From Solen grandis (lineage: Eukaryota; Mollusca; Bivalvia; Adapedonta; Solenidae), in assembly GCA_021229015.1 (NCBI GenBank), contig CM037781.1, positions 33,335,525-33,399,524 of the forward strand: DNA of 64,000 nucleotides, in the 5' to 3' direction. Position 1 is the first letter of the stretch; each line of letters begins with the position of its first letter. Below, in pieces: positions 1-12,500 of the stretch. The notes beneath the pieces were generated by a model. It made no database searches and had not been told where the DNA came from. It saw only the letters and a program-made list of their open reading frames with translations. The translations under genes and the position numbers were made by a program.

Positions 1-120
1 ATTAACCCATATATCATTGACAATTTTATTTGTATTTGCTCACCCTGTGTCAGCAATAGGTCTCTAGTTCAAATCAATCTCTACCAGCATAATTTTATCT
101 CTTTTAGTAACTCTTATTGG

Positions 121-188
121 TAGCTCAGTCAGTATAGCACTTGCATGTAAGCAAGGGTCCTGGTTCGAGTCCCAGTCTTGCTACACTT
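121..188 (+). repeat. tRNA-like sequence (probable SINE head)
   Basis: Contains TAGCTCAGTCAGTATAGC (A box/D arm), an anticodon-like stem CTTGC/GCAAG, and GGTTCGAGTCC (B box/T arm). The acceptor stem does not pair, so it is a tRNA-derived repeat head rather than a functional tRNA gene. Confidence 0.4.
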
Positions 189-189
189 C

Positions 190-806
190 TTTTTAGCTCA
201 CCTGATCCCGTGAGTGTCCATCGTGCGGCGTCAACATTTTTTAGTGTTTACACTCTAACACTCTATTTCTTAAGCAATCAACTTCAAACTTTAAGACAAT
301 GTTTAAGACCATAATGTCTCGATTGAGTTCGATTATGAATGAGATCCGTCAATTAGGTCAGGAGTTATGGCCCTTTTAATATTAAAAAAATGCTTCAAAA
401 ATGGCTTATTTCACGTTGTTAACACTCTAGCATCCTCTAGCATCTTTATCTTTTGAGCAATCATTTCAAACTTTATTGCAATGCTTATGACCATAAGGTC
501 TCGATTGAGTTCGATTATGGCTGAGATCGGTCAATTAGGTCAGGAGTAATGCCCCTTTTAATATTTAAAAAATGCCAGATTTCACTTTGTTTACACTCTA
601 GCATCTTCATTTTTTTTTTAACTTTAAGACAATGTTTATGCCCATAATCTCGCAATCGGGTTCAATTATAACTGATATTGACTAGTTTAGGAGTTATGCC
701 CTTTTCACCATAAAAAAGGCCAGATTTCACTTTTACACTCTAGCATCTTTATTTCTTAAGCAATCATCTTCCTCAGGTGAGCGATCAAGGACCATCTTGT
801 CTTATG
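190..806 (-). mobile_element. pearl-like element, core type 1, reversed
   Basis: The left edge is the 3' end of the family (TTTTAGCTCACCTG), with a decayed hairpin and no ACGG tract. Then come 3-4 units of the ~160-bp core marked by AGGTCAGGAGTTATGCCCC and CACTCTAGCATC. The right edge is CTCAGGTGAGCGATCAAGG, the degraded 5' end. No coding capacity. Confidence 0.7.
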
Positions 807-3236
807 TGGTTATTATAAAATAGTTTTCATGTAAATCACCCTTAGGTTTGTCAAGAACAATAATTATGTTCTATCCTGTGAACTCAGGTACAAAAAGAGG
901 GTGTGTAATAGTGCTTAAATAACCGTTATCAGTATGAGATTCCTGTAAATGTCTTAGCTACCAGCTTACTTACCCACTTGGTAAGGAAGGGGTCTCCAAT
1001 TCACATTCTGCAGATATTTCTTTCACCAAATTAATTTTAGCACAAGTTCTTCAGTATATATTGCCATATGGTTTGTCAAAAAGAAAGTAATATGTTCTCG
1101 TTCTAGCGAAGTCAGCAACAGATTTTGAGTAGCCACAGCCTTCTAAGTATAATTAACTCTTATCAGTGAGACTTGTGTAAATTTCCCAACTGACAATCAC
1201 ACATCCTAGATATTTTTCAGAGTTGATTGTTTTCGTTGAAATTAAATACATCACTGCAAAATGTCTGAAAAAAAAAAAGATTAACAATACCGCATCACAA
1301 CCTAATTAAGTTAATGACTTCATATCATACCTGAGATAAGCCATGTGAATCAGTTTCTTGGCCCAGTGCTTGGAGAACTGTCCTTGGACAAAACAGTATA
1401 ATGAGTATAAAGATTATTTTGGCGACAGTGGCTAGGCAAAAATAAATATTCCGTTTCTGGTCTCCAGCAAATAAAAAAGAGGGTCGGTGGTCGGGAATTT
1501 ATTTGTTTTATTATTTTTTAAAATGAAACGCAAGATAAAAAAGGGGAAATTTTTTTTTTTAAGGCGGAAAGGTAAAAAAACGCAAACAACTTTAGGATCG
1601 CTCGTTAAAAAAGAGGGTCGTTCAGAAGACAAGAAACGAAACTTTTTTTTGGTCCTAGTCGCAGAGGAGGTATCTTATGACCCCAGTGCTACACCCAAGG
1701 AATAAACAAGAACTTATGTACAGTACTGCTCACTCAAAGGCAAGTGTTTTTGATGAAAAAACATTTGGGGTGTTGAAGTCAAGATTTAGGTTTGTTTGAA
1801 TTTTTATAGTTGTATTTAAATGATGAAGAGCGGGTGTACGTAATTCCGAACTGTATTTTTTCCGAACAAAACTATACATTAAGTTGTAATCCATGTATTT
1901 TCACGTTTTCTGAGAAAATGACCAGGGCCATCATGCCCCTCTTGTTTTAAAATTGTTCAATAGATCTATTTAATTTTAAAATACTTAAATGTCGAAGGGC
2001 TACTTGACTGAAGAGACTGCGCTGCACGTTTTTCTGGCTATGACAGCAAAATTTCATATTGCAGAACAATGACGTCACTATATAGCTTTCTATGTTGTCA
2101 TTCATAGTAAGCGATACGTTTTATATTCTGGTTCCCTGCCTAAATATAACTACAATTATTAACCTTTGCGTAGAGTAGCGGAGTAAAGGGGGAGGGAACC
2201 CAGACTATACGTTTTACCGATTCGGTTCAAAGATTTTAGATTACTCATGTGTGACAAAATTTAAATCACAGGAAATATCGTTTTATTTGTTTTGTTCTAA
2301 TGGGTTTATTTGTTTTGTTCTAATGGGTTTCTACGCCGCTTTCGATAATATTTCAGTCATATCGCGGCGGACAGTTTGTGCATCTTTCCTGGGAAGGCTT
2401 AGACCGTCTAAGCGTGTTACCAGTACCGGATGCAAGAAACTGATAACTTGCTTTACAAGCAGCTGATTTTGGTTAATCACATGCGTTGTAATGCAGCGCA
2501 AGGGATCAAAGCCATCCACCTGCTGGAATCTTAGAGGTAGAAAGATTCCAGTTGTTAGAGCCCATTAGTCGCCAGGAAATCTCGAATTGCAAAATTATTC
2601 TGTGAACTGGAACGAATATAGCCTAGGCCTATATTCGGTCAAGTTCTGAAAAAGATGGTTTGGTCATGAAATTTTGTATACGCACGTGCGTATTGTGCGT
2701 AATGGGCGCTACGCCCTTGTTTAATAATACATTACCGAGTCAAATATTATGCAATCATTTTGTGTGGTCCTAACTCCGCCCCCATGGTGACGTCATAGCA
2801 GTTGCGAATTGTACACATATGACTTACATTTATAAATTTGTAAACACAGCAGATGGAATTTCCGAGGTACTTTTATTTAAAAAATGAGTGTAAAAGGACC
2901 ATTCTGCGTGGAAAACATTTTGTATTAAGAAAAAAAAAAACATAAAAAGAGTGGTGCGAGATAAAATTGCAATAATTATCTGTTTGAATCAAAATTTCAT
3001 ACAAAAATCATCTGAGATTATCTACAGAAATATAGTAAAAAATTATCACAGTTGCGCGTGCGATAAAATCTAGCGAGACTACGATAAAAAAAGGAAGGTG
3101 GCGGAGTTAGAACAGGGGCGCAGTTAGGACCTCCGACGATATATATACTTACTCTCTGTAAAGTGATGTTTGTCGACCTTGTGTACAAATTCGTATCCGA
3201 GTACAGACATGCGAAATCTTTTCCTTCTTCACAGGA
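807..3236. other. intergenic, no gene recognised
   Basis: AT-rich sequence with no supported ORF. It contains a 24-bp direct duplication (TTTATTTGTTTTGTTC unit) at 2281-2328 and homopolymer runs near 1270, 1550 and 2930. The short ORF at 1487-1705 is lysine-rich, low in complexity and not convincing. Confidence 0.5.
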
Positions 3237-3340
3237 CATTGCGACAGGTAAACACAATTTTTTTACCTGTCGCAACAAATGTTTACCTGTCGCAGCAACT
3301 TTTACTTGTTGCAACATATTTTTACCTGTTGCAATGTTTT
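3237..3340. repeat. short tandem/inverted repeat with TTACCTGTCGCAACA unit
   Basis: One unit in inverse orientation (GCGACAGGTAAAC) is followed by four degenerate direct copies of TTTACCTG(T/C)(C/T)GCAACA spaced about 22-25 bases. The first two units can fold into a hairpin. No coding role seen. Confidence 0.55.
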
Positions 3341-4609
3341 AAACAGTATTTAGTAAGAACATTTTGATATCTTGATTTCAGTCTCTTTATATTGTATTTT
3401 ACATTAATTTATCACTTAATATAATGAATATTCATTCATTTTTGGCTATTTTTATATTGTCTCTGTATTACATATACACTGTCCTAATCAGCTATTCAAA
3501 ACTCACAAACGTCAAAATGTAAGACCTGCAAAATAAGTACATATAGTGGAATAAACCCTACCCCATTACAACAAGAAATTATTTTGCACAGATAAGATTA
3601 TAAAATGCTATACAAAAACTAAAGTTCTGTAAGTTGTGTGACCATAATGAGGAAATATCCATAAAAACGTCTGTTATTGTCAGGAGCTCTCTTCTTTGGT
3701 TCGTTGCTAGAACTAGCAAGCAATTTTCGACCCGGCATAGCACCATCAGAATATCTAAATTCATTGACAACAAAATCTAGATTTAATTATTTACGATAAT
3801 GAATATTTAAATGATAAAAATTGAACCTGATAATAAATTAAAACGAGTATGACCTTGTTAATTGATTATGGAACACGAATGCATCGTCTGCCATGGTGTT
3901 GATTGTTGACCGATAAAGACAGAGTTTTCCGCATGGTCTCCATTACGAAAGATATTAGTATATAAATTGCGGGGAACCAATTCGCAATCGTTACTGCTTG
4001 GCCATCTCAGACAGCCGATTATCATTACATAATCACTAAAAATAGCAAAGGAAACTGTTTTTCGAAGAAAGTGAAAGTAATTTTCCAAAAATGAAACGGT
4101 GCTGTATGGATTTTTTTCATCGGACATTGTGTCCGACAATAACAGACGCTTTCGTCGGTCAAAATGGAAATATACCGGACATGTCCGACTGACCGACGGA
4201 CATTCGCATTGACTGCGAGTACTTTCAACCCATCAATTCAACCAACAAATGGCATTCCTGCAGGGTGAAGTTTGGATCTCTGCATTTTGTGTCAGGTTTA
4301 GAATCCATTCTTAGTCGTCTGCTTTCGATTTTTGTTTTGACAGATCTATTTTTAGACCGCTATTTTTAGGGTTGCGAACTTCCGATGATTTAGCAAGGTC
4401 AACAAGAACGACATGCAAATAAACTGATATCATGTTAAAATACATCAGTTTTAAACCATGTCACTAATGTTTAACCCTCAATAATTACTGATGTTCCATT
4501 TCAAACGGCGATTCCTAGTTCATCCATTAAAAACTTGATATTACTAATAAAACATGCTATTGACAGCACTTTTTCCACTTATATTCCGCCATCTTTGTTT
4601 CGTTTAGCC
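3341..4609. other. intergenic, no gene recognised
   Basis: AT-rich. Short ORFs on the minus strand (3579-3773, 3858-4228) overlap each other in different frames and show no domain-like composition. Nothing else seen. Confidence 0.45.
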
Positions 4610-4828
4610 GGTGCCCGCAAGCCTGTAGTTATAAATAGGGCAATTTATTTTTTGGACGAAATTTTCACCATAGGAGAAAATATTTCCTAAGGAAATTCTC
4701 ACCTTAGGAATTTCCTTAAGTGTTTTAGGAACACAAAAGTTAAGGATTTTTCTACCTTAGGAAACCAATCAGTTAGGGAATTTATTCCCTTAAAAACTAA
4801 GGAGCTTTATGAATACGGCACCAGGAGG
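4610..4828. mobile_element. Harbinger-type MITE remnant
   Basis: The right end reads TGAATACGGCAC followed by CAG; its complement is CTG|GTGCCGTATTCA. This is the same terminus and CWG-type target as the Harbinger end at 44728 (CTG|GGGCCGTATTCA). The interior has repeated CCTTAGGAA/TTCCTTAAG words like those inside the 44728 end. The left boundary is uncertain. Confidence 0.45.
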
Positions 4829-4879
4829 CCAAGAACCAAGTTACCACTCCTTCCCCAGGTCCTAGTGATGATGCCTCTT

Positions 4880-5135
4880 CATTTTCGAAGTACCGGTTTC
4901 GATACAAAAGTCTGCTGAACCCAAACTGCACCGTGTGTTGATGCCAAAAGCTATTTCTAGTTCTTAATACCGTCAGCTATTGCAAGAAAAAGAACTAAAA
5001 GATGAACTGAAACGAAAACACGAACGGCTTGCCAAAAGAAAACAAAAGGAAGCAGAAATTTAAAGGAAACGCGCCGAGTTGCAGAGAAAGCGCGCAGAAA
5101 GAGAGGAACAGAAAAAGAATAAACTTGAGCATTAA
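4880..5135 (+). pseudogene. degenerate Lys/Glu-rich coiled-coil ORF fragment
   Basis: One frame reads LQEKELKDELKRKHERLAKR and, after an in-frame stop, KRAELQRKRAEREEQKKNK. Charged tails like this end many transposases (for example Tigger/pogo types). I cannot assign a family, and in-frame stops show it is dead. The upstream frame is broken. Confidence 0.3.
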
Positions 5136-6449
5136 AAGAGAAATTAATGAATCTTATAGCGATGACTGCATAAAAGTTGACGCTAATTAAGTGCTACTTA
5201 TTTGAAAGAGAGTACGCCGACTACAATGTTTAGTGTTCTAATTGTTTCCGGTGCTTCCACACTAGTGCGTCGAATTCAAAATTGTGAGTGGTGTTGAAGA
5301 CCTAACCTTTGAATGCAAGTACTGTTGAAAAGAAGTAGTGTCCTTTGTGTGAATTGCTCAATATTCTGTTGAAACGTTCTGTCTTCATATGAATTTTGTT
5401 AGGAAAATTCCATTGCTATATGTTCGAAATATTTAATAAATTACAGGAAATGAAATAAATTTATTTTTAAAAAAATCTTTGTTCGGAATTAGAATCACAC
5501 TCGGTCGGAATTGTGTCCCTTGTTCGTAATAATGAATACTTACTGGTAGATGTTTTTGACGGTTTTCTCATGTACAGAACACTGCCTTATAGTCGGAATA
5601 AAGCGAAATCATAGAAAATGGATTTTGTTTAATCGAGTGCTTAAAGTAATTGGTACTAGCTGGACGTATTTCCGAACGAAATATTTTGGTCAAGATGGTC
5701 GGTAATAGGTACATCCACTCTAGCTATATGTTGTTGTATAGATGAAGAAACACAAAATGATATTATCCTTTAGCACCATGCCCCATTTTTATGGAATCAG
5801 TGTTTGGTGGTACATTTACATCTAGTTTGGTATACTAACTGTGTGAATCCTAGGCCGCGACATACCAAAGTCGTAAAAAAAAGTGTGACAGCACTATATC
5901 TGTCTCAAGTAGACATCGTCAGCAAATGATTGAAATACTGAAACCCAGTAAAGAAACAAACAAACAATCACAACTAAATGTTAGATTCCACACTTTAGTC
6001 TCCGTCATATGTTAAAACTAAACTGTTCAACTAGAGCTGCGCGTTCCTGGGGAGAATTTTTGAAGCAGAAAAAAAAATTCGGATTCAATGCAATTCATAT
6101 AAATCTATTGAATTTGCCTTTCAAAATGGCCGCCAAGTCACGGTAGGGATAATCATTGATGTGGTAACTATGTGTTAAAGTCTTCCCAGCAAGTGCGAGT
6201 ATAGAATAATATTCAATGCAAGGATGAAAGTTACACAACTTAATACAAGTAAAATGCGGAAGTAAGTTACCGTATGATTACACATGGCAAAAGGAAAATG
6301 AACAATGGAGATGCGGTTTCATTTGCTTTCCGGTGTGACTGAATATTTGAAAGAGAGGACTTTGTTATGGTTAATGTATTCATGAACTTATATATAAATA
6401 TTATTGAGACAAAGACTTTTCTTGGTGATATAGACAAAATGTGTATAAA
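5136..6449. other. intergenic upstream of the receptor gene, with a SINE tail
   Basis: No ORF of note. 5855-5985 matches the 3' part of the Pro-type SINE copied fully at 9178-9490 (shared words: GCAGCACTATATCTGTCTCA, AGTAGACATCGTC), with its tRNA head missing. Confidence 0.5.
6391..6398 (+). promoter_or_regulatory. possible TATA box of the receptor gene
   Basis: TATATAAA lies about 52-59 bases before the start ATG at 6450. Position and orientation fit a core promoter with a very short 5' UTR. The surrounding DNA is AT-rich, so chance occurrence is quite possible. Confidence 0.25.
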
Positions 6450-6520
6450 ATGACACCAATTAATTTCATAAATTTTTTCCATGTTTTAGTGTTATTGGCA
6501 ATTAAGAGCACAGAAAACAG
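6450..6520 (+). CDS. receptor exon 1: signal peptide
   Basis: ATG at 6450 opens 23 codons plus two bases. The N-terminus begins MTPINFINFFHVLVLLAIKS, a hydrophobic stretch typical of a secretory signal, followed by polar residues. The donor is GTAAGC at 6521. The two left-over bases (AG) join the first base of exon 2 to make an Arg codon. Confidence 0.7.
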
Positions 6521-9500
6521 GTAAGCAGTTTGCATAATTTTGAATTATATGGCAATATACGGATGCTCATTTCAAGAAAAGGGGAAAGAGTACCGCAGTT
6601 CTAATACCAAACAATAGGAATGCTAGATGTATTCGAAAGACTTTCTGTTAAATCAGTTTGAAATCTTGGCACCCTCAGGACTAGAACATACAACCAGTGA
6701 TATTATTTTCATTTAAATATCTACAAATTGTATATTTTATTGTTTAGAGGACAGTATGGAAGAATGGCATTGCCAAATATGTTATCATCAGAAAAAAAGG
6801 TATTGTTATTATTATTATTACTCACACATTCACGAACACATTCTTTATCAAACATAAATCATAATTTTATAAATTCAGAATAGTTTCTTACAGTATAATA
6901 TTCTTATTCTCGAAAGAATCGGATTGGGGAACAGGCATCGTCGAGTACCCTTGGCTGACTTATTTCGTTTCACTACATGGCATATAGATGATCTATCAAT
7001 CGGCCGTGGGTGTTTGACGATGGGGAACAGGCTAAAAAACCTTTGTGAGTCCACTGACTATACCAATGTGTAATTTCAAATGACTTTTACTTCAAAATTT
7101 AATAAATAAATTTATCAGTTTCAGAACAGGTAATGGTATCCGCAAAGAACATTTCTTTGGACAATTTGACATATGCCGGAGCTGATATCATTACGTTCGA
7201 TTACCCATTACGGAATGGGTGGGACTTAGTGTTCAAATCGATTCCTCTGAATGAAAAGCTGTGGATTGGAGCTAGAGCAGAATTCACTCCCTATGTGTCC
7301 TGGGAAGGTATGCATCATCATCCTGGTAATCATCATCATCATCGTCAGCAACAGCAGCAGCTTCATGTTCGTCAATCCAATTTTCTTTTATATATTCCAC
7401 ATGCAACATTTTAATCTCGAAGAGGTCATTGTTTTAGACAGCATATCTTAATCTTCCAAAGACTTATTAAACAATAGTGTTTTTAATCTTTTAAGAGAAC
7501 AGCAATGAGGTTGCTTTTTTGTGTCGAATTTGGCTACATATCACTTATTTCTTTACTGCAGTGCATGTTCATATCTTCAGATATTCATAGTTTAATTACC
7601 AAATGATGAAAAAATGTGAACTTTCATCAACCATGTAGTTAACAAAACAAAACTCATTTATTATTGATTCAAGATGTTAGGGGAATATGTTTATTTCTGA
7701 TCATCTTCCGGATCGGGCCGGGGATTGCCGAGTTAATACGATTGCTATACCCTGCGTTCCAGGCTGTGTTCAGTACCGCAAGGAGATGCAAGGATCGTGT
7801 ATTCCAACCAGGTATGCGGGAGGTTCGATCGCTAACTGTTTGGCGCGCTGTAGTTCGGCACCGTATTTCGTATTACAGGTGAGTGTGAACCGGTAACGAT
7901 GTCCAGTGGGTAGGGGCATTTTATTTGGTGAGGTGGTCTTTATATTGAGATAGTCTTTATTCTGTATACCACTTTTCGACCGATCGCTGTGACTAAGTGG
8001 TTAGAACGTAGAATGTCGTTACAATGACACTTGTGTTTGGCGATCAGCATATACGGGTAGCTCCAGGTCGGGTAGTTTGTGACTTGGTGTGGTAGTAGTG
8101 TGGCAGCACTATATCTGTCTCATGTAGACAAAAGTCCCTTGATGACTGAAATACATGTACTATGGGACATGTCTGTGGGACGTTAAAACCAATCTGCTCA
8201 GTAACAATCATTTCTCATATGTAATGGGAGGTAACTCGCAAATCTTAGCTACGATGAGTGCTCTTATATCGTACAATCCTATATTAAGTTTTCTTGGCTG
8301 GAGATAAGTTTTTGTCTACGTCATTTTCCCGCAACCAGAAAGAAGCGGCAATGTGTGCTGGCTTATTTAACATTTCAAGGGTTGACTGAGTGGCCCCATA
8401 GGTTTTTCACTATACTGACGTACTTTGTGTTATTTCGTGCCACAGTTCACAAACCAAAACGAATAAATACCGCTGATCATCATGTTGCTCTACATTGTTA
8501 TCCTTTGGGTCTAGTTCTATGCTTTATACATAACCATTTGTTCTTATAAGCCAAGATGTTTTAAAGACGGAGCTATACTTTGTATTTTAAGAAAAAAATT
8601 GTGCGTGCTTATGCGTGAAACTGTATTGTTTGCGTTTGTAGAACACAAGTTGTATCTGTGTGACTGAGTATGACAAGACCAACTGTATCCGCCACGAAAC
8701 CGGCCCCTGTAACGACCCCTGTCTTAGCAACCCCAAGCGACCTCTGTGGAGGACCAGACGACATGATGTTTCTGTACGGTAAAGGTATTGTTATAACAAT
8801 GACCATAACATGGACGTCCTTTCACCTACAGCCTCCAAACTTCACATGTCGCTAATTCGAACGAAGCGCTTATTTTTAATATCATGGCTTTCAAAAAAAT
8901 CTAGTTAAAAACTTCAGAAGTCTTTCAAATTTGTGTATAATTTTAGATGGTGAAATAAGAATTTAAATTTTTAGCTTAATTTCACCAAACACTCCACCCG
9001 AAAATTATAGCTAGATCGAATTCCAGCAAAAACACTAAGCATGTAGTACTTAAATACTTTGATACGACTTCCCATCACTCTGTTTCTATAATAAAGATAC
9101 CAGAATATTTTATTTCTAGTCAAATATTATCAGTAATTGAGGTAATATTTTATGTCAACTATGTCATTTCCTTGACCGTCCCCTGGTGGCCTAGTGGTTA
9201 GAGCGTCCGCCTCGGGTGCGGGAGGTCGTGGGTTCGACCCCCGGCCGCAACATCCCAAAGTCATTAAAAATGGTACTGTTATAGCTCCCTTGCTTGGCGC
9301 TCAGCATATAAGGGTAGTTGCAGGACTGGTTGGCCCGGTGTCAGGATAATGTGACTGGGTGTGGTATCATGCCACATGTCTACGGCGTGATACTGCAGTT
9401 TGGCAGCACTATATCTGTCTCAAGTAGACATCGTCTCCAAATGACTGATATCCTGTCGGTGGGACGGTAAACCCAACAAACAAACAAACATCATTTCCTT

Positions 9501-12500
9501 AAACATTTCGAAGAACGGGAATGGTGGAATGTGTATCTTTCCAGTATAAGAATTTAAGAATCACTTGCGCTAAGTATTGCTGGTTTAAATAAATCCTTGT
9601 TGTTAATCGCTACATGAATTACATGTACTGAAATTCTTTATGACAACTTTCCCACGTAAGGAGATATGTGGGGGATGTTGAACACTCTTGTCATTCGGAT
9701 TGAACTCACGACCTCTCATTTACGGCCGCTCCAGCCACTAGGCGGTCAGAGCCGGTCTGGGAAATTGGTGTTGCAACAAAAAGGACTTTTTTCAGTAAAA
9801 ACGCTTATGTAATACGACCACATTTAGGCCGCTCTAGAAAAAACAAGTTATTTTACAATATATCAGGAAATGCATTTTTTTCTGGGATTATAAATGTTTC
9901 AGGAAAGTTTGAAAACATATCAGAAACCAACGTTCATGACCAGGAAAGTTGCGTTCTTTTCCGGAAATACGACACGTCTTTCGGCCTCGAGTCTGTAGAC
10001 TGCGAAAGGACTAACATCAGGCGGTATATCTACAAAAGTGATTAAATTTTACCAGAATTTTTTTTTATGCTCAGGGGTTCAACAGTAACAAGTATGGAAG
10101 TATATTAAATAGTTTTGAGTTTATTTATTTGTTTTCGTTAAATGTCCTGCTGAGTCGGGTTTGTTGGGTTTAACGTCCCATCGACAATATTTCAGTCATT
10201 TGAGGGACCTTTTCTACTTGAGACAGATAAGTGCTGTGGTATCACGCCGTAGACAAGTGACATGATACCATACTCACTAACATTATCCTGACACCGGGCC
10301 AACAAATCATGGGTCGCCAAGTAAGAAAGACACACCTTGTACTGACCGGGAATCAAACACACGACTTCCTAGTTACGCGTTAACCCGTCGGGCAACGGGA
10401 CAGTTAGCTTTAGGGAAGCTTATATTGTTATTGAAATATGGACCCATGCTTAGGGCTTCAGATATTAATGTAACAATGTTTACTAACTTTGTTGAGACTC
10501 ACGGTGATTTGATGACATTTTTCCTGAATGGTGATTTAAAATGGCATCCAGTAAAATGTTGATAGAATTCATAGTATACTTTTCCAGTAATTGGCTAGCA
10601 TGAAGTGACAGACACCACTGAAGACATAATGAGACATTGTTTTACTTACTGAAAAGATATGCAAATTCGTCAAATAGTTCCAGGCGAAAAACCTATTTTC
10701 ACCGAAGACTTAGTAGACTTTCTCAACTGGCAAGATGCTCTGAACCTTACTAGCAGGAGAGCGCAAAGTTTGTTTTACCAACTTCCGGATGAAGCGGGTC
10801 AAGCTTATTACTGGACATCTCTGCGTCGTAGCTTAAACATGGCCTGGACAGATGTATCTGGTACTCTTCAATTCTTATACTGTGAAATGACTAATTTTCG
10901 TTTGTATCAAATTTCGCGGAATCTGGAATGAGGTCAGTTTCTTTGGTACATGTATTCGTGGATTCATGTTGAAGGAAACATAAGGTTTATCATATAAATA
11001 ATTTTCTTTGGGATTTAGTATTCGTTGATAAAGCCGTCCACGAAATCGAATGATTTTGTCTTAATAGTCAAAATAGTTCAAAGAAAAAAAAAACGCGCTT
11101 GCAAAATTTGAAAATATCTAGGCTCATATATTCCTTGAACAAGTCCTCTTCTGGGATTGTTCAACTTATACGGATTCGTAAATATGTAATGACCGCAAGC
11201 GGCTTAGCCTTTTTTTCTTAATATACATGTATATTTTTTCTATCTCTCTTCTATGCGTAACAATACATGTTCATTTTTCTAGAAAACCAAAACAAATCTT
11301 GCGTGACAATCAAACGGACCAAGGCCAACTTCATTTTGCAGATGGAAGAATGCGACATGGAGTATCGATATATCTATATCAACGGTAAGCATCACTTTCA
11401 ATTATCACTTCTGTTTATTTCATTCTGACGCGAGTGATATAGATCTGCCGGAACTACTTTTTACTTATAAAGTTATATATGTAGCCTTCCAGTATTAAAT
11501 AGAAAATATTGAGAATTAAATCCATTGGATGATTGACATTTCCAATATGGCGTACAAAATGTGTATTCAGAAGGACATTCTCAAGGATTCACCCGCGTGT
11601 GAGCTCGAACGAATACAAAAAATAGTTCCAATCTTTAACCGTCTGTTTGAAAAATTGGTTGGTTTTGAGTAGATATAGCCCGTAATGCATCTCGACGAGA
11701 TCTCGAAGAGATACTTTTTTAATATTTTCGCGAGCGAGTAGAGAGAGAGAGAGACAAATAGGATACAAACACGTGATCAGTTTGACTTGATCACTTAAGT
11801 CTAACCATTCTTGAAATAAAACGCGATAGATCTTACAATAAAATACACATTCTACGAGGGGTGATTCAGAAAAAAAGACTGTTGTTATAATTCAAACATA
11901 GTGTACAGTTACGAAATTCATACCGGCAGAAATTCTTCTAATATGCAATATTTCATTACAGAATTGTTTGGTTTGAACAATAATAATTGAAGCAACCCAT
12001 TGTCATAGAGACCAAGTAATAGGTATATGTTAGTGCTTTTACACTATTACCAGTGTTGATTTGTTTTATTCTGCGTATCTATTACAGATCACCAATCACC
12101 ACCATATGAAATATGGTTTACAACACACTTGGTGAAAATACTTCTTTCTTGTGTTGTTGCGTTCATCCTTTTTGCTGTCGTGGTATGCTTGTGTCAGAGA
12201 AGGTAACGAATTTCGGCTGATTCAGGGTCTCTTTTATACTATGTATATATAAATACCCTGTTTGATTATAGGGAAATGTCAGTAAATTAAAACTGGTATT
12301 ATTCACTGTTTCAAACAGTGAATATTTCCATTTTTATGGTATTCACTGTTCTATAATGAGACTCTAAAAGACAATATTTTTTTTTTTTTTTCACATTTCA
12401 GATGATTTCTCAATGAAATAAAACTTCTTCAAGAAATACTTGAAAGAAATATTGATTACACTTATTCTTTGTGTTCATTTATTGGACTATCATTTAGACC

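Noticed and set aside
121..188. Functional tRNA gene
   Set aside because: A and B boxes are present but the acceptor and T stems do not pair; it adjoins repeats and fits a SINE head.
1487..1705. Lysine-rich 72-codon ORF
   Set aside because: Low complexity from A/T runs, no domain, no splice or neighbour support.
3018..3317. 99-codon minus-strand ORF
   Set aside because: Overlaps the TTACCTG repeat array, whose tandem units create the open frame.
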